Shown here: one piece after another, positions 15,553-23,707 of the stretch | Layout: each line of letters begins with the position of its first letter | Numbering within the stretch: the first letter of the stretch is position 1 | DNA from: JAKFDK01 sp036676195 | GTDB taxonomy: Bacteria; Bacillota; Sulfobacillia; Symbiobacteriales; ZC4RG38 | Direction: 5' to 3' | Length of the DNA stretch: 64,000 bases | Assembly: GCA_036676195.1 (NCBI GenBank) | Contig: JAKFDK010000040.1 | Coordinates: 62,001-126,000 of the forward strand | Notes under the pieces: model-generated | Told to the model about the DNA's origin: nothing | Database searches by the model: none | What the model saw: the letters and a program-made list of their open reading frames with translations, nothing else | Program-made: the position numbers and the translations under genes

Positions 15553-17304
15553 TTACACGCCGGTGGTGGAACAGGCGGCCTGTACGATTTGCCCGCTGCG
15601 CACGTCAAGCAGCCCCCGTGGGGTCAGGCGCCAGCCGGGCAGGAAGTCGCAGGCCAGGAAGCAGAGGGCATAAAGGATATCGTGGAAAGGGAAGCCCGCC
15701 GCCTGCACCTGCCGGACCAGTTCCCGGTACTGCGCCAGCGCCTCGGCGAAGGACCCGGCTACCATCAGGCCGCAGACCGGCAGGGGAACCTCCCAGGTTA
15801 CGGCGTCAGCGGTGGCCAGAACAATGCCGCCCCCCAGCTCCCGCACCCGGGCGGCGGCCCTGGCCATGGCCCGGGGGTCGCGCCCCAGCACCAGCAAATC
15901 GTTAGACGTGTTATAGGTACTGGCCATGCCTTCCAACTGCGTGGCAAAGCCGCGCACCAGGGTCCGGGTGACCCAGCGGCCGTGGCGCTCTACCAGGGCG
16001 CCGTAGACCAGGTCGTCGGGCAGGGGGGTTCCGGCCGGGAGCGCCAGTTCGCTGCCGCGGGTAATCACGTTGCTGATAAATTCAATCACCGGATAGGACT
16101 CACCCGCCAGGGGTTGGGGTACATACAGCTCGGGGTGATGCAGCCAGTCACCCGGCGCCAGTTCGCAGACGGCGCCCAGACCGGCCCAGTCCACCGCCGG
16201 CAGTGCGGCCGTCAGGCGGCCGGCGGCGGCCACCAGCCGGCCGCCCACATAGACCTCATCAGGGCGGAACTGCTCCAGATCCGGCAGGACCACCAGGTCG
16301 GCCAGGCGGCCCGGAGCGATGCCGCCCACCTCTTCGTCCAGGCCCAGGAAAGTGGCCGGATTCAGGGTCACCATCTGCAGCGCCTGCACCGGCGGGACGC
16401 CGGCTGCCACCACCTGGCGCAGCATCTCGTCCAGGTAACCGACATCGGCGATGTGTCCGGGCGACGGGCCGTCCACCGTCAGGATGATACGCCGGGTATC
16501 GAGCCCGCTCCGGGTCAGGAGCGGCAGCAGCTCGGGCAGGTCCGGGCGCAGGGAACTGTGACGCAGCAGCGTCCACAGGCCCAGCCGCAACCGGTCCAGG
16601 GCCTGCTCGGCTGTGATCGCTTCATGGCAGGAACTGACCCCTGCCGCCACCAGGGTGTTCAGCCGCTCGTACGAGGCGCCGGAGGTATGCCCGTCATTGC
16701 GCTTGCCCAGCCGCCGGGCCTCGGCCAGTACCGACAGCACCCGGGGGTGTCCGGCCTGAATCGCCGTCCAGCGCGGGGTCTCGCCCGTTGCCACCACGGC
16801 GGGGTGGGCCAGCAGCGGTGCCAGCCGCTCCGGGGCAAATACGGAATCCTCGTCCGGCAGTTCCGACTGGCTGGTGGGCCGGACCACCCAGCGCAGCCGC
16901 ATGGGCAGGTCGGCGGTGGCGTTAAAGATCCGCTCGCAACCGGCTGCCCCCATAGTCAGGTAAAAGTTCAGGTTGTCGCAGCAGGCCAGCGTCGTCCCCA
17001 GCGGCAACAAACCTTCGACCATGCTGACCGGATTATACATGACCCAGGGGTGGGTATGCGCCTCAATAAAGCCGGGGGCCACATAACGGCCGGCCAGGTC
17101 CACCACTCGGGTATCGGGGCCGATCGCCTGTTCACTCATTCCCACGTAGGCAATGCGGCCTTCGGCAACGGCCACATGGGCAGGCAGCAGTTCACCGGAG
17201 TATACGTTGACCACCGTGCCGCCGCGCAAAAACAGGTCGGCCGGGCTTTCGCCGCGGGCGACGGCGAGTAGGCGCTGACGTTGTGCCAGGGACAATTCTT
17301 GCAT
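15553..17304 (-). CDS. ade: Adenine deaminase family amidohydrolase
   Basis: A 583-residue amidohydrolase of the adenine deaminase family (adenine to hypoxanthine plus ammonia). It has the N-terminal urease-like beta strands (LRGGTVVNVYSGELLPAHVAV), metal-site motif PGFIEAHTHP, SCHEAIT in the core, the TLNPATFLGLDEEVGGIAPGRLADLVVL segment, and the family-specific C-terminal domain ending ALCFLACDFLPGWRLTPRGLLDV. The first motif is AHTHPWVMYNP instead of the usual AH.HIESSM, so it may belong to a variant subgroup with a different substrate. AGGAGGCGAACAGTTC before the ATG supports the start. The gene is divergent from the efflux operon; the intergenic region contains a large dyad. Confidence 0.85.
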   Translation of the reverse strand: MQELSLAQRQRLLAVARGESPADLFLRGGTVVNVYSGELLPAHVAVAEGRIAYVGMSEQAIGPDTRVVDLAGRYVAPGFIEAHTHPWVMYNPVSMVEGLLPLGTTLACCDNLNFYLTMGAAGCERIFNATADLPMRLRWVVRPTSQSELPDEDSVFAPERLAPLLAHPAVVATGETPRWTAIQAGHPRVLSVLAEARRLGKRNDGHTSGASYERLNTLVAAGVSSCHEAITAEQALDRLRLGLWTLLRHSSLRPDLPELLPLLTRSGLDTRRIILTVDGPSPGHIADVGYLDEMLRQVVAAGVPPVQALQMVTLNPATFLGLDEEVGGIAPGRLADLVVLPDLEQFRPDEVYVGGRLVAAAGRLTAALPAVDWAGLGAVCELAPGDWLHHPELYVPQPLAGESYPVIEFISNVITRGSELALPAGTPLPDDLVYGALVERHGRWVTRTLVRGFATQLEGMASTYNTSNDLLVLGRDPRAMARAAARVRELGGGIVLATADAVTWEVPLPVCGLMVAGSFAEALAQYRELVRQVQAAGFPFHDILYALCFLACDFLPGWRLTPRGLLDVRSGQIVQAACSTTGV

Positions 17305-17417
17305 GAACTGTTCGCCTCCTTAACTATTAGAATAAAGTTCGGCTACGCCGGTCTTCCTCCTGCCCGTGCCGGCAGTCAGGGAATAGGGAAACGTCGCCGA
17401 CAGTATGCAGGCATTTC

Positions 17418-17457
17418 TATAAACAAAGCTTCAACGTGACTTGACGGTTTGTTTATA
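17418..17457. promoter_or_regulatory. 40-bp interrupted dyad, candidate operator
   Basis: TATAAACAAA (17418-17427) and TTTGTTTATA (17448-17457) are perfect inverted 10-mers. On the same axis lie TCAA (17431-17434) and TTGA (17441-17444), so 14 of 20 positions per arm match. It sits between the divergent adenine-deaminase gene (start 17304) and the efflux adaptor gene (start 17536), about 80 bp before the latter. It is a likely binding site for a dimeric or tetrameric regulator, or a cruciform. Confidence 0.6.
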
Positions 17458-17535
17458 CTCACCAGGCCTGATACCAGTTAAGATAGCGGTTAAAGGGTTA
17501 TTTTCGTCTATTCGGGCCAGTCCGGAGGGAATTCC

Positions 17536-19335
17536 GTGCGCAGGGTAGTACGTTGGGTTGCAGGGGTCCTGATTCTGGTTCTGGTTGGCGGCGGCGGGTG
17601 GTTTTACTGGCAGCAGCGGGCCAAAGCGGCTGCGGCTCAGGTGCGCCCGCGACTGCTGACTGAAGCGGTCGGGCGCGGTCCGGTCCAGTCCCTGGTGAGC
17701 GGCACCGGGCCGGTCGCCAGCGTCAATGGGGTAACCGTCAAGGCCAACGTGCAGGGGACGGTCAGCCAGTTGCTGGCCAAAGACGGGGATATCGTCAAGA
17801 GCGGCCAGACTGTGGTGGAACTGACCAACGAGAGCCTGGTTGCCTCCTTGAACCAGGCGCAGATTGACTACGACAAGGCGAAGGCGGACCTGGAAAATGT
17901 ACTGAACCCTGATTCGACCGCCCGCCGGGCCCAGGAACTGAAACTGGAGAGTGCCCGGCTCACCCTGACTCAGCGCCAGGCCGACGTGGCTAACCTGAAG
18001 GTGGTCAGCCCCTGCTCCTGTGTGGTGGTGGGCGTCAGCGTGGCGACCGGGGACGCAGTAAAGAACGACGCCCCGCTGGTGAGCCTGTTTGATGACAACC
18101 ACCCCAGCGTAGTGGCGCAGATTCCGCAGACCCTGGCCGCATATATCCGGCCGGGTCAGCCGGCCCAGGTCACCATTAGCGGCTTTGGCAGCAACCCGGG
18201 GCAGGTATCGCTGATCGGCGCCGGCACCGCGGGTGCCAAAGACGCGGCCGTGCCGGTTACCTTTACCTTGCCGGCGTGGCCGGGGATCCGACCGGGAATG
18301 CAGGCCCAGGTGGGCCTGACCCCAGACCTGAACATCGCGTTGGGTTACATTGAGGCCAACGGGACCGTATCCACCACCGATATCAAGGAAGTGCGGTCGC
18401 GGGTGGCCGCCGATGCGGTCACCAGGGTCGCGGTGGCCGTCGGCGATCACGTGGAACGCAATGATCTCCTGGTGGAGATGCAAAGTGATCCGCTGCAGGT
18501 ACAGTTGCAACAGGCAGTCAACGAAGTGGCCGTGCAGGAACTGGACCTGAAAAATCTGGTGGAACCCCTGGCGGATCCCAACGGCAGCGTACGTCAGCTC
18601 CAAACCAAGGTCATGTCGGCGGACAACACCCTTCGCTCCCGTCACACCGACGTGGACGACCTGACCGTGGAGGCGCCGGTGGGCGGCACTATCTCCGCCC
18701 TGAATCTGCACATCGGGGATCGGATCACCCCTGGCGGTGCCCTGTTCCGAGTCGCCGACTACACAAGCATGCAGGTCGAAATCAGTGTCGACGAACTGGA
18801 CGTCGCCAAGGTCAAGCCCGGTTTGCCGGCCACCATCACCCTCGATGCCTTGCCGGGCAAGAAGTTTACCGGCAAGGTCCTGAAGGTGAATCCGGAAGGG
18901 GTGTTCAAGAACGATATCGCCAACTTTATGGTCACCGTTCAGTTCAACGAAACGGATGGCCTGATGGCGGGTATGAACGCCACCGTCAGCGTTCAGGTGC
19001 AAGGCAAGACGGATGTCCTGCGGGTACCGGCCCGGGCCGTGCAGGTGAACCAGGGGCGCGCCATGGTGCGGGTATTCAAGGGCGAAAACGAGCAGCCGGA
19101 GCTGCGGCCGGTGGAGATCGGCCTGCGCACGTCGGAATGGGTGGAGGTCATCAAGGGCCTGAATGAGGGTGACAGGGTCGTCACCACCGAGGTCCGCCAG
19201 GGTGGAACCCAGCCGGCCGGTGGGTTTGGGATGTTCGGCGGCGCCGGGCGTCCGGCCGGAGGCATCGTGCCCGCTGGTGGCGGTGGCGGTGGCGGCGCTG
19301 TCCAGATTCGCCGGCCCGAGGGGGGGCGGCAATGA
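17536..19335 (+). CDS. Membrane fusion (HlyD/MacA-type) protein with two barrel-sandwich modules
   Basis: A 599-residue periplasmic-adaptor-like protein, longer than the usual 350-420. One N-terminal membrane segment (about residues 6-24) anchors it. A first biotinyl-lipoyl-like hairpin plus helix (about 45-135: VTVKANVQGTVSQLLAKDGDIVKSG) is followed by a strand region, and a second one (about 275-345: EVRSRVAADAVTRVAVAVGDHVERN) by the second half hairpin (VEAPVGGTISALNLHIGDRI), beta-barrel and membrane-proximal domains. The C-terminus is Gly-rich (about 555-599). GTG at 17536 follows GGAGGG. It heads an operon with an ATPase and a MacB-like permease, so export of a small molecule or peptide is likely; substrate unknown. 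Confidence 0.88.
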   Translation: MRRVVRWVAGVLILVLVGGGGWFYWQQRAKAAAAQVRPRLLTEAVGRGPVQSLVSGTGPVASVNGVTVKANVQGTVSQLLAKDGDIVKSGQTVVELTNESLVASLNQAQIDYDKAKADLENVLNPDSTARRAQELKLESARLTLTQRQADVANLKVVSPCSCVVVGVSVATGDAVKNDAPLVSLFDDNHPSVVAQIPQTLAAYIRPGQPAQVTISGFGSNPGQVSLIGAGTAGAKDAAVPVTFTLPAWPGIRPGMQAQVGLTPDLNIALGYIEANGTVSTTDIKEVRSRVAADAVTRVAVAVGDHVERNDLLVEMQSDPLQVQLQQAVNEVAVQELDLKNLVEPLADPNGSVRQLQTKVMSADNTLRSRHTDVDDLTVEAPVGGTISALNLHIGDRITPGGALFRVADYTSMQVEISVDELDVAKVKPGLPATITLDALPGKKFTGKVLKVNPEGVFKNDIANFMVTVQFNETDGLMAGMNATVSVQVQGKTDVLRVPARAVQVNQGRAMVRVFKGENEQPELRPVEIGLRTSEWVEVIKGLNEGDRVVTTEVRQGGTQPAGGFGMFGGAGRPAGGIVPAGGGGGGGAVQIRRPEGGRQ

Positions 19336-19336
19336 G

Positions 19337-20101
19337 ATGATCCGCATGAACGGCCTGACCAAAGTCTACGGCAGCGGGACGGCCGCCGCGGTGCATGCCC
19401 TGTGCGGAGTCGACCTGACCATCGGCAACGGTGAGATGGTGGCGATCATGGGCCCTTCGGGTTCGGGCAAGTCCACCATGATGAACCTGCTGGGCTGCCT
19501 CGACCGGCCCACGGCCGGGACCTATACCCTGGCGGACGAGGAGGTCAGCCGCAAGACCGATAACGAGCTGGCCGATGTCCGCAACCGCAAGATCGGCTTT
19601 GTGTTTCAGACCTTCAATCTGCTGGCAAAGCTGACGGCTTTGCAGAATGTGGAAACCCCGTTGATCTACCGCGGCATGCCCGCTGCGGCGCGGCGGGCGG
19701 CGGCGGAGCGGGCGCTGGCCATGGTCGGGCTGGCAGATCGGGCCCACCACCGGCCGGCACAACTGTCCGGCGGGCAGATGCAGCGGGTGGCCATCGCCCG
19801 GGCGGTGGCGACGGACCCGGCCATCCTGCTGGGCGATGAACCCACCGGTGCCCTCGACAGCCGCACCGGCGAGGAAGTTATGGCTATTTTCCAGGACCTG
19901 CACCGGCAGGGGCGGACCGTCATTCTGGTCACCCACGATGAGAAGGTGGCCGACCACTGCGACCGGATCATCCGCCTGCGGGACGGGCAGGTTGTGAGCG
20001 ACGAACCGGTGGCCGAGCCGCTGGACGCCCGGGCCGAACTGGCCAAGTTACCACCCCTGCCCGGGGCCGGGATCGCTGACAGGGGGGTGGCGGCCGGGTG
20101 A
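19337..20101 (+). CDS. ABC transporter ATP-binding protein, MacB/LolD type
   Basis: A 254-residue ATPase with Walker A GPSGSGKST, Q-loop FVFQTFNLLAKLTALQNVE, signature LSGGQMQRVAIARA, Walker B ILLGDEPTGALD and H-loop VTHD. The ATG at 19337 begins one base after the stop of the adaptor gene and is preceded by the GGGGGG of that gene's end; the frame is open further upstream, but only inside the adaptor gene. The short C-terminal extension after the H-loop is variable. It powers the efflux system encoded by the genes on both sides, and its stop overlaps the permease start. Confidence 0.93.
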   Translation: MIRMNGLTKVYGSGTAAAVHALCGVDLTIGNGEMVAIMGPSGSGKSTMMNLLGCLDRPTAGTYTLADEEVSRKTDNELADVRNRKIGFVFQTFNLLAKLTALQNVETPLIYRGMPAAARRAAAERALAMVGLADRAHHRPAQLSGGQMQRVAIARAVATDPAILLGDEPTGALDSRTGEEVMAIFQDLHRQGRTVILVTHDEKVADHCDRIIRLRDGQVVSDEPVAEPLDARAELAKLPPLPGAGIADRGVAAG

Positions 20102-21273
20102 TGGTTCTGGAAAGCATCCGGATCGCCTGGCTGGGCCTGATCGGCAACAAGCTGCGGGCGCTGCTGACCATGCTGGGCGTGATCTTCGGGGTGGGGGCGG
20201 TGATCGCCCTGGTGTCGATCGGCGAGGGCACCCGGGCCCAGATCACGGCCCAGATCCAGCAACTGGGCACCAATCAGGTGACCGTTTCAGCCACCCGTGC
20301 CGCCTTCCGGGTCGAACCGGACGACATTGAGGCCCTGCGCAGGGAGATTCCCGACATCGTGAACGCCCTGCCGGGGGTTCAGCAGGGGGCGGTTACGGCC
20401 AAGTCGGATATCGCCCAGTACGACGTGCGGGTTGAAGGCACCGGCCCGGAGTACCTGGCGGTGCGCGACCGGGGGCTGGTGTCCGGTTTCTTCTTTACAG
20501 ACGAGGATGTGGCCCAGCGGCAGCGGGTGGCAGTGCTGGGGACGACTGCTGCCGCTCAGTTGTTCGGCCAGGGCGTCAACCCGTTCAACAAGACCTTCCG
20601 GCTGATGGGCCAGACCTTTACCGTATCCGGTGTACTGGAAAGCAAGGGGTTCGGGGCCGGCGGGCAGGACCTGGATGACGTGATTCTGGTCCCTTATGCC
20701 ACTCTGCAGCGCATGATGGGCCTGAACCGGCTGCAACAGATGGTGTTCAAGGTGCGCGATGCCGAGTCCAGCCCGCAGGTGGTGGCCCAGATTCAGGACT
20801 ACTACCTGCGCAAGCACCGGACGGCGGACTCGGTCCGGGTCTTCTCCCAGGACCAACTGCTGGAAACTGTCGGGCAGACGACCGAGTTCATCACCCTGTT
20901 TCTCGGTTTTGTGGCCTCCATTTCGTTGCTGGTGGGCGGCATCGGCATTATGAACATCATGCTGGTCTCGGTGTCTGAGCGCACCCGTGAGATCGGCATC
21001 TGTAAGGCGGTGGGGGCCAAAAAGCATCACATCTTGCTGCAGTTCCTGGTTGAAGCCATGGTGATCAGCCTGACGGGCGGTGTGATCGGCGTCGGACTGG
21101 GCATGGGCACCGCCCTGCTGGCCGGCAAGCTGACCAGCTTCCCCACACGGGTCTCTACCATGTCAGTCGGAGTTTCCTTTGGCTTTGCTGCGGCCGTTGG
21201 TATCTTCTTCGGGCTCTACCCGGCGATTCGGGCGGCCAACCTTGACCCCATTGAAGCCTTGCGCCGGGATTAG
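20101..21273 (+). CDS. ABC transporter permease, MacB/FtsX type
   Basis: A 390-residue permease: one N-terminal membrane segment (LTMLGVIFGVGAVIALVSIGEG), a large extracellular MacB-type periplasmic-core domain (about residues 45-250), then three membrane segments with the FtsX-family motif SVSERTREIGICKAVGAKK. ATG at 20101 overlaps the ATPase stop (TGATG); a GTG three bases earlier is also possible. With the adaptor and ATPase it forms a tripartite-like MacAB system as found in Gram-positives, where it exports antimicrobial peptides or lipophilic compounds. No outer-membrane partner is expected. Confidence 0.92.
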   Translation: MVLESIRIAWLGLIGNKLRALLTMLGVIFGVGAVIALVSIGEGTRAQITAQIQQLGTNQVTVSATRAAFRVEPDDIEALRREIPDIVNALPGVQQGAVTAKSDIAQYDVRVEGTGPEYLAVRDRGLVSGFFFTDEDVAQRQRVAVLGTTAAAQLFGQGVNPFNKTFRLMGQTFTVSGVLESKGFGAGGQDLDDVILVPYATLQRMMGLNRLQQMVFKVRDAESSPQVVAQIQDYYLRKHRTADSVRVFSQDQLLETVGQTTEFITLFLGFVASISLLVGGIGIMNIMLVSVSERTREIGICKAVGAKKHHILLQFLVEAMVISLTGGVIGVGLGMGTALLAGKLTSFPTRVSTMSVGVSFGFAAAVGIFFGLYPAIRAANLDPIEALRRD

Positions 21274-21294
21274 GAAAAGGAGGATTTCACAGCC

Positions 21295-22203
21295 ATGCTC
21301 CGTAAACTGCCGCTACGATACCTGGGAGCGCTGCTGGTCACCCTGCTGCTGCTGACCGCCGTCGGGAGCACCGCGGCGGCGCCGCTGAGCGGTGGGAACA
21401 CCGTTTATGTCATTAACGGTGAAGAGACCACCTTTACTTTTGACCCCATTACTCGGAAAGACGGTACCCTGCTGCCGATGGATGTTTTCGCCGCCCTGGG
21501 CATTTCCGTCTCCCAGGCGGACAAAACAGTGGTCGTCCTCAAGGCCGGGGTACAGGCACACCTCACCCTGGGACAGTCCGTCGGTACCATAGGCAAGACC
21601 GCCATCACGGTGGCGCCGGTCCCGCTCAAATTAAGCGGCCGTCTGTTCCTGCCGGCTACCGTGCTGGAGGAACTTGGTTACGAAGTGATGTCCGAGTCCG
21701 GGTATGTCCAGATCCGTGATCTGACGCAGGGGATCAACCTGAACAGCGATCTGGATCGAATGGGTTACGATAATCTGAAATATCGTCTGACGGCCAACAA
21801 CTATCTCGAGGCTGACGATGGGAAGACCAATTTGGGGGTTGAGACGACTTTCTTGACCCCGGAGTTGCTGGCCAGTGGGCATTTTCCGGCCACGTTCAAA
21901 GAACGGGTGCAATACCTGAACCTGCTGCAGACCCACAGTCTGCTCATGGTCAGGGTGGTCAACCACAGTGGTCGTGGCGCCACCCTCAATCCCGCCTCCC
22001 TGATGCTCCTGGACAAGACGACCCTCCAACAGTACGACGTGGAACAAACGCTGGATTACCGGGGGCTGATCAACGCTAAAATCGCCAGTGGTGCAGGGAA
22101 AACCAGCATTCTGGTGTACCCCAAGGTGGATGCTGCGACCAGCAGTCTGTACGTTTTTTCTGACACCAGTTCCGCCACCCTCGGTCCGATTACGATTAAA
22201 TAA
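21295..22203 (+). CDS. Secreted protein with copper-amine-oxidase-N-like stalk domain
   Basis: A 302-residue exported protein: signal peptide (cut near residue 29 after AAA), then a copper-amine-oxidase N-terminal-like domain (about 30-145) with the hallmark LLPMDVFAALGISVSQADKTVVV and LFLPATVLEELGYEV units. The rest (about 150-302) is a beta-rich domain of unknown type. AAAAGGAGGATTTC gives a strong ribosome binding site. It is 21 bp behind the permease, so it is probably co-transcribed with the efflux genes and might be a cell-surface accessory. Stalk domains are structural or wall-binding; no enzyme activity is implied. Confidence 0.8.
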   Translation: MLRKLPLRYLGALLVTLLLLTAVGSTAAAPLSGGNTVYVINGEETTFTFDPITRKDGTLLPMDVFAALGISVSQADKTVVVLKAGVQAHLTLGQSVGTIGKTAITVAPVPLKLSGRLFLPATVLEELGYEVMSESGYVQIRDLTQGINLNSDLDRMGYDNLKYRLTANNYLEADDGKTNLGVETTFLTPELLASGHFPATFKERVQYLNLLQTHSLLMVRVVNHSGRGATLNPASLMLLDKTTLQQYDVEQTLDYRGLINAKIASGAGKTSILVYPKVDAATSSLYVFSDTSSATLGPITIK

Positions 22204-22216
22204 GACCTCCTGCATC

Positions 22217-22260
22217 CAGGCAGCACCCCACCAGAAACGGCGGGGTGCTGCCTGTTTTAT
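22217..22260 (+). terminator. Rho-independent terminator of the efflux operon
   Basis: A perfect 13-bp stem (22217-22229 with 22242-22254) is followed by TTTTAT. Confidence 0.92.
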
Positions 22261-22367
22261 ACCCATGCCGCAGCCGGCAGGAGGGATTCGTGCAGCAGAG
22301 AAATGTCTTGCATATGCGGGCTGTGCCGTGACTATCCATCAGTGGAGTCGGTGGGGAGGGGAATTAC

Positions 22368-23135
22368 GTGCGGTTGCAGGACAAGGTCTGCCTGATTACC
22401 GGAGCCGGTGGAGGGATGGGGCGGGTCGCCGCCACACTGTTTGCCCGCGAGGGCGCCCGGGTGGCGGTAGCCGACGTGGCGGCAGACGCCGGGCGGGAAA
22501 CGGTGGCGCTGATTGAGGCGGCAGGCGGGGAGGCGATGTTCCTGCCGTGCAACGTGGCCAAAGAGGCGGAGGTGGTGGCCGCCATGGCGGCGCTGACCGA
22601 CCGCTGGGGCCGCCTGGACGTGCTCTATAACAACGCCGGCATCATGATGGCAGCCGACCATAGCGTGCTCGATACCGATGAGGCCGTCTGGGACCAGACC
22701 TTTGCCGTTAACGTGAAGGGTATTTCTTTCTGTTGCAAGCACGGCATCCCCCACATGCTGCGGCAGGGGTCAGGCAGCATCATCAATATCGCTTCCTTCG
22801 TGGGCCTGGTCGGCTGCTCGGTGCCCCAGGACGCCTACACCGCCTCCAAGGGCGCCGTCATCTCTCTGACCAGGTCCCTGGCCGTGCAGTTCGCCCCCCG
22901 GGGCATCCGCACCAATGCCATCTGCCCAGGCCCCATTGAAACCCCACTGATGACCGAGTGGCTGCTCAGGGATGAGGAAGCCCGGCGGGTTCGCCTGGCC
23001 CGTAACCCTACCGGCCGGTTCGGGCGGCCGGAGGACATTGCCTACCTCGCCCTCTATCTCGCCTCCGACGAGTCCGCCTGGACCAACGGGGCGATCATGA
23101 TGGCCGACGGCGGCATTACCAGCAACTATTTCTGA
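22368..23135 (+). CDS. SDR-family oxidoreductase
   Basis: A 255-residue classical short-chain dehydrogenase/reductase. It shows the nucleotide-binding TGAGGGMG (residues about 11-18), NNAG (about 89-92), catalytic Ser in INIASF, YTASK (Tyr/Lys pair), and the C-terminal MMADGGITSNYF typical of FabG-like enzymes. An Asp in VADVAADAGRE after the second strand suggests NAD rather than NADP preference. GTG at 22368 follows GGGGAGGGG. It stands alone between two terminators. The substrate (a keto or hydroxy compound) cannot be predicted. Confidence 0.9.
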   Translation: MRLQDKVCLITGAGGGMGRVAATLFAREGARVAVADVAADAGRETVALIEAAGGEAMFLPCNVAKEAEVVAAMAALTDRWGRLDVLYNNAGIMMAADHSVLDTDEAVWDQTFAVNVKGISFCCKHGIPHMLRQGSGSIINIASFVGLVGCSVPQDAYTASKGAVISLTRSLAVQFAPRGIRTNAICPGPIETPLMTEWLLRDEEARRVRLARNPTGRFGRPEDIAYLALYLASDESAWTNGAIMMADGGITSNYF

Positions 23136-23150
23136 CGTGCCTGCCATGAC

Positions 23151-23185
23151 AACCCCCCGTCCTGCATCGGCAGGAACGGGGGGTT
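23151..23185. terminator. Bidirectional terminator between convergent genes
   Basis: AACCCCCCGT (23151-23160) pairs with ACGGGGGGTT (23176-23185), extended inside by CCTGC/GCAGG with one bulged A. It separates the SDR gene from the convergent Ig-like open frame. Confidence 0.8.
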
Positions 23186-23219
23186 ATACGGGGCGGGGCA
23201 AGGGACCGGCGTGGCGGGC

Positions 23220-23636
23220 CTATTCAGCGATGACGGTGAGGGTCAGAGGCGCCTCCGGGCCGCCCAGAGTAAGGGACGCCTCATTGCTGGTAGACAGGAT
23301 ATAAAAGCTGACTTGTCCAGCGCCAGCCGGGAACGGCAGGCTTGTCAGGGATGCTCCGGTGGCGTTGTAGCGAATGGATAAGTCGGGATTGTCGCTGCTG
23401 ATCGAAATTGTAATATCTTCGGTTGAAATCACCTGATTACCGTAGACGTCAGCCAGTCGTAACAAGAACGGGCCGGTGGGTACGCCCTGGGTAACCGGCA
23501 GGTACTTGTCCGTGCTTTGGGTACTGACTGAGGTCCCGTGGCGTAATGGCACAGAATCTTTCCCCCGTCTTGGATAACCTGGTAGATCGCTTTGAACGCG
23601 TACTTTGCTGGAATTGCCGGTTCCTGAAGTAAACAT
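23220..23636 (-). CDS. Ig-like/invasin-type beta-sandwich fragment, possible gene remnant
   Basis: A 138-residue frame whose second half (about residues 48-138) reads like one bacterial Ig-like or invasin/filamin-type domain: GVPTGPFLLRLADVYGNQV, then alternating strand patterns and a C-terminal LTLTVIAE. Such domains occur in long secreted surface proteins. Here there is no signal peptide, and no ribosome binding site precedes the ATG at 23636, so this is likely the C-terminal remnant of a larger surface protein or a misassigned start. The first 45 residues look non-conserved. It is antisense to the probable AOR promoter at its upstream end. Confidence 0.45.
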   Translation of the reverse strand: MFTSGTGNSSKVRVQSDLPGYPRRGKDSVPLRHGTSVSTQSTDKYLPVTQGVPTGPFLLRLADVYGNQVISTEDITISISSDNPDLSIRYNATGASLTSLPFPAGAGQVSFYILSTSNEASLTLGGPEAPLTLTVIAE

Positions 23637-23641
23637 ATTAC
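23614..23641 (+). promoter_or_regulatory. Possible AOR promoter
   Basis: TTGCCG (23614-23619), a 16-bp spacer and TATTAC (23636-23641) form a plausible sigma-A-type promoter 67 bp before the AOR start. It overlaps the 5' end of the antisense Ig-like frame. Confidence 0.3.
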
Positions 23642-23707
23642 GTTAAAATGTTGAATAGAAGGCAGCGCGGTCTGAGAAGCGGAAGTCCTGCCGAAGGAGG
23701 CTCACGC

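Noticed and set aside
13726..17271. A 1181-codon plus-strand open frame opposite rqcH and the adenine-deaminase gene
   Set aside because: It spans two well-recognised minus-strand genes and their gap; its Gly/Gln/His-rich translation is typical antisense of GC-rich codons.
17431..19362. A 643-codon minus-strand frame opposite the efflux adaptor
   Set aside because: Antisense shadow of a clear HlyD-type gene with ribosome binding site and operon partners.
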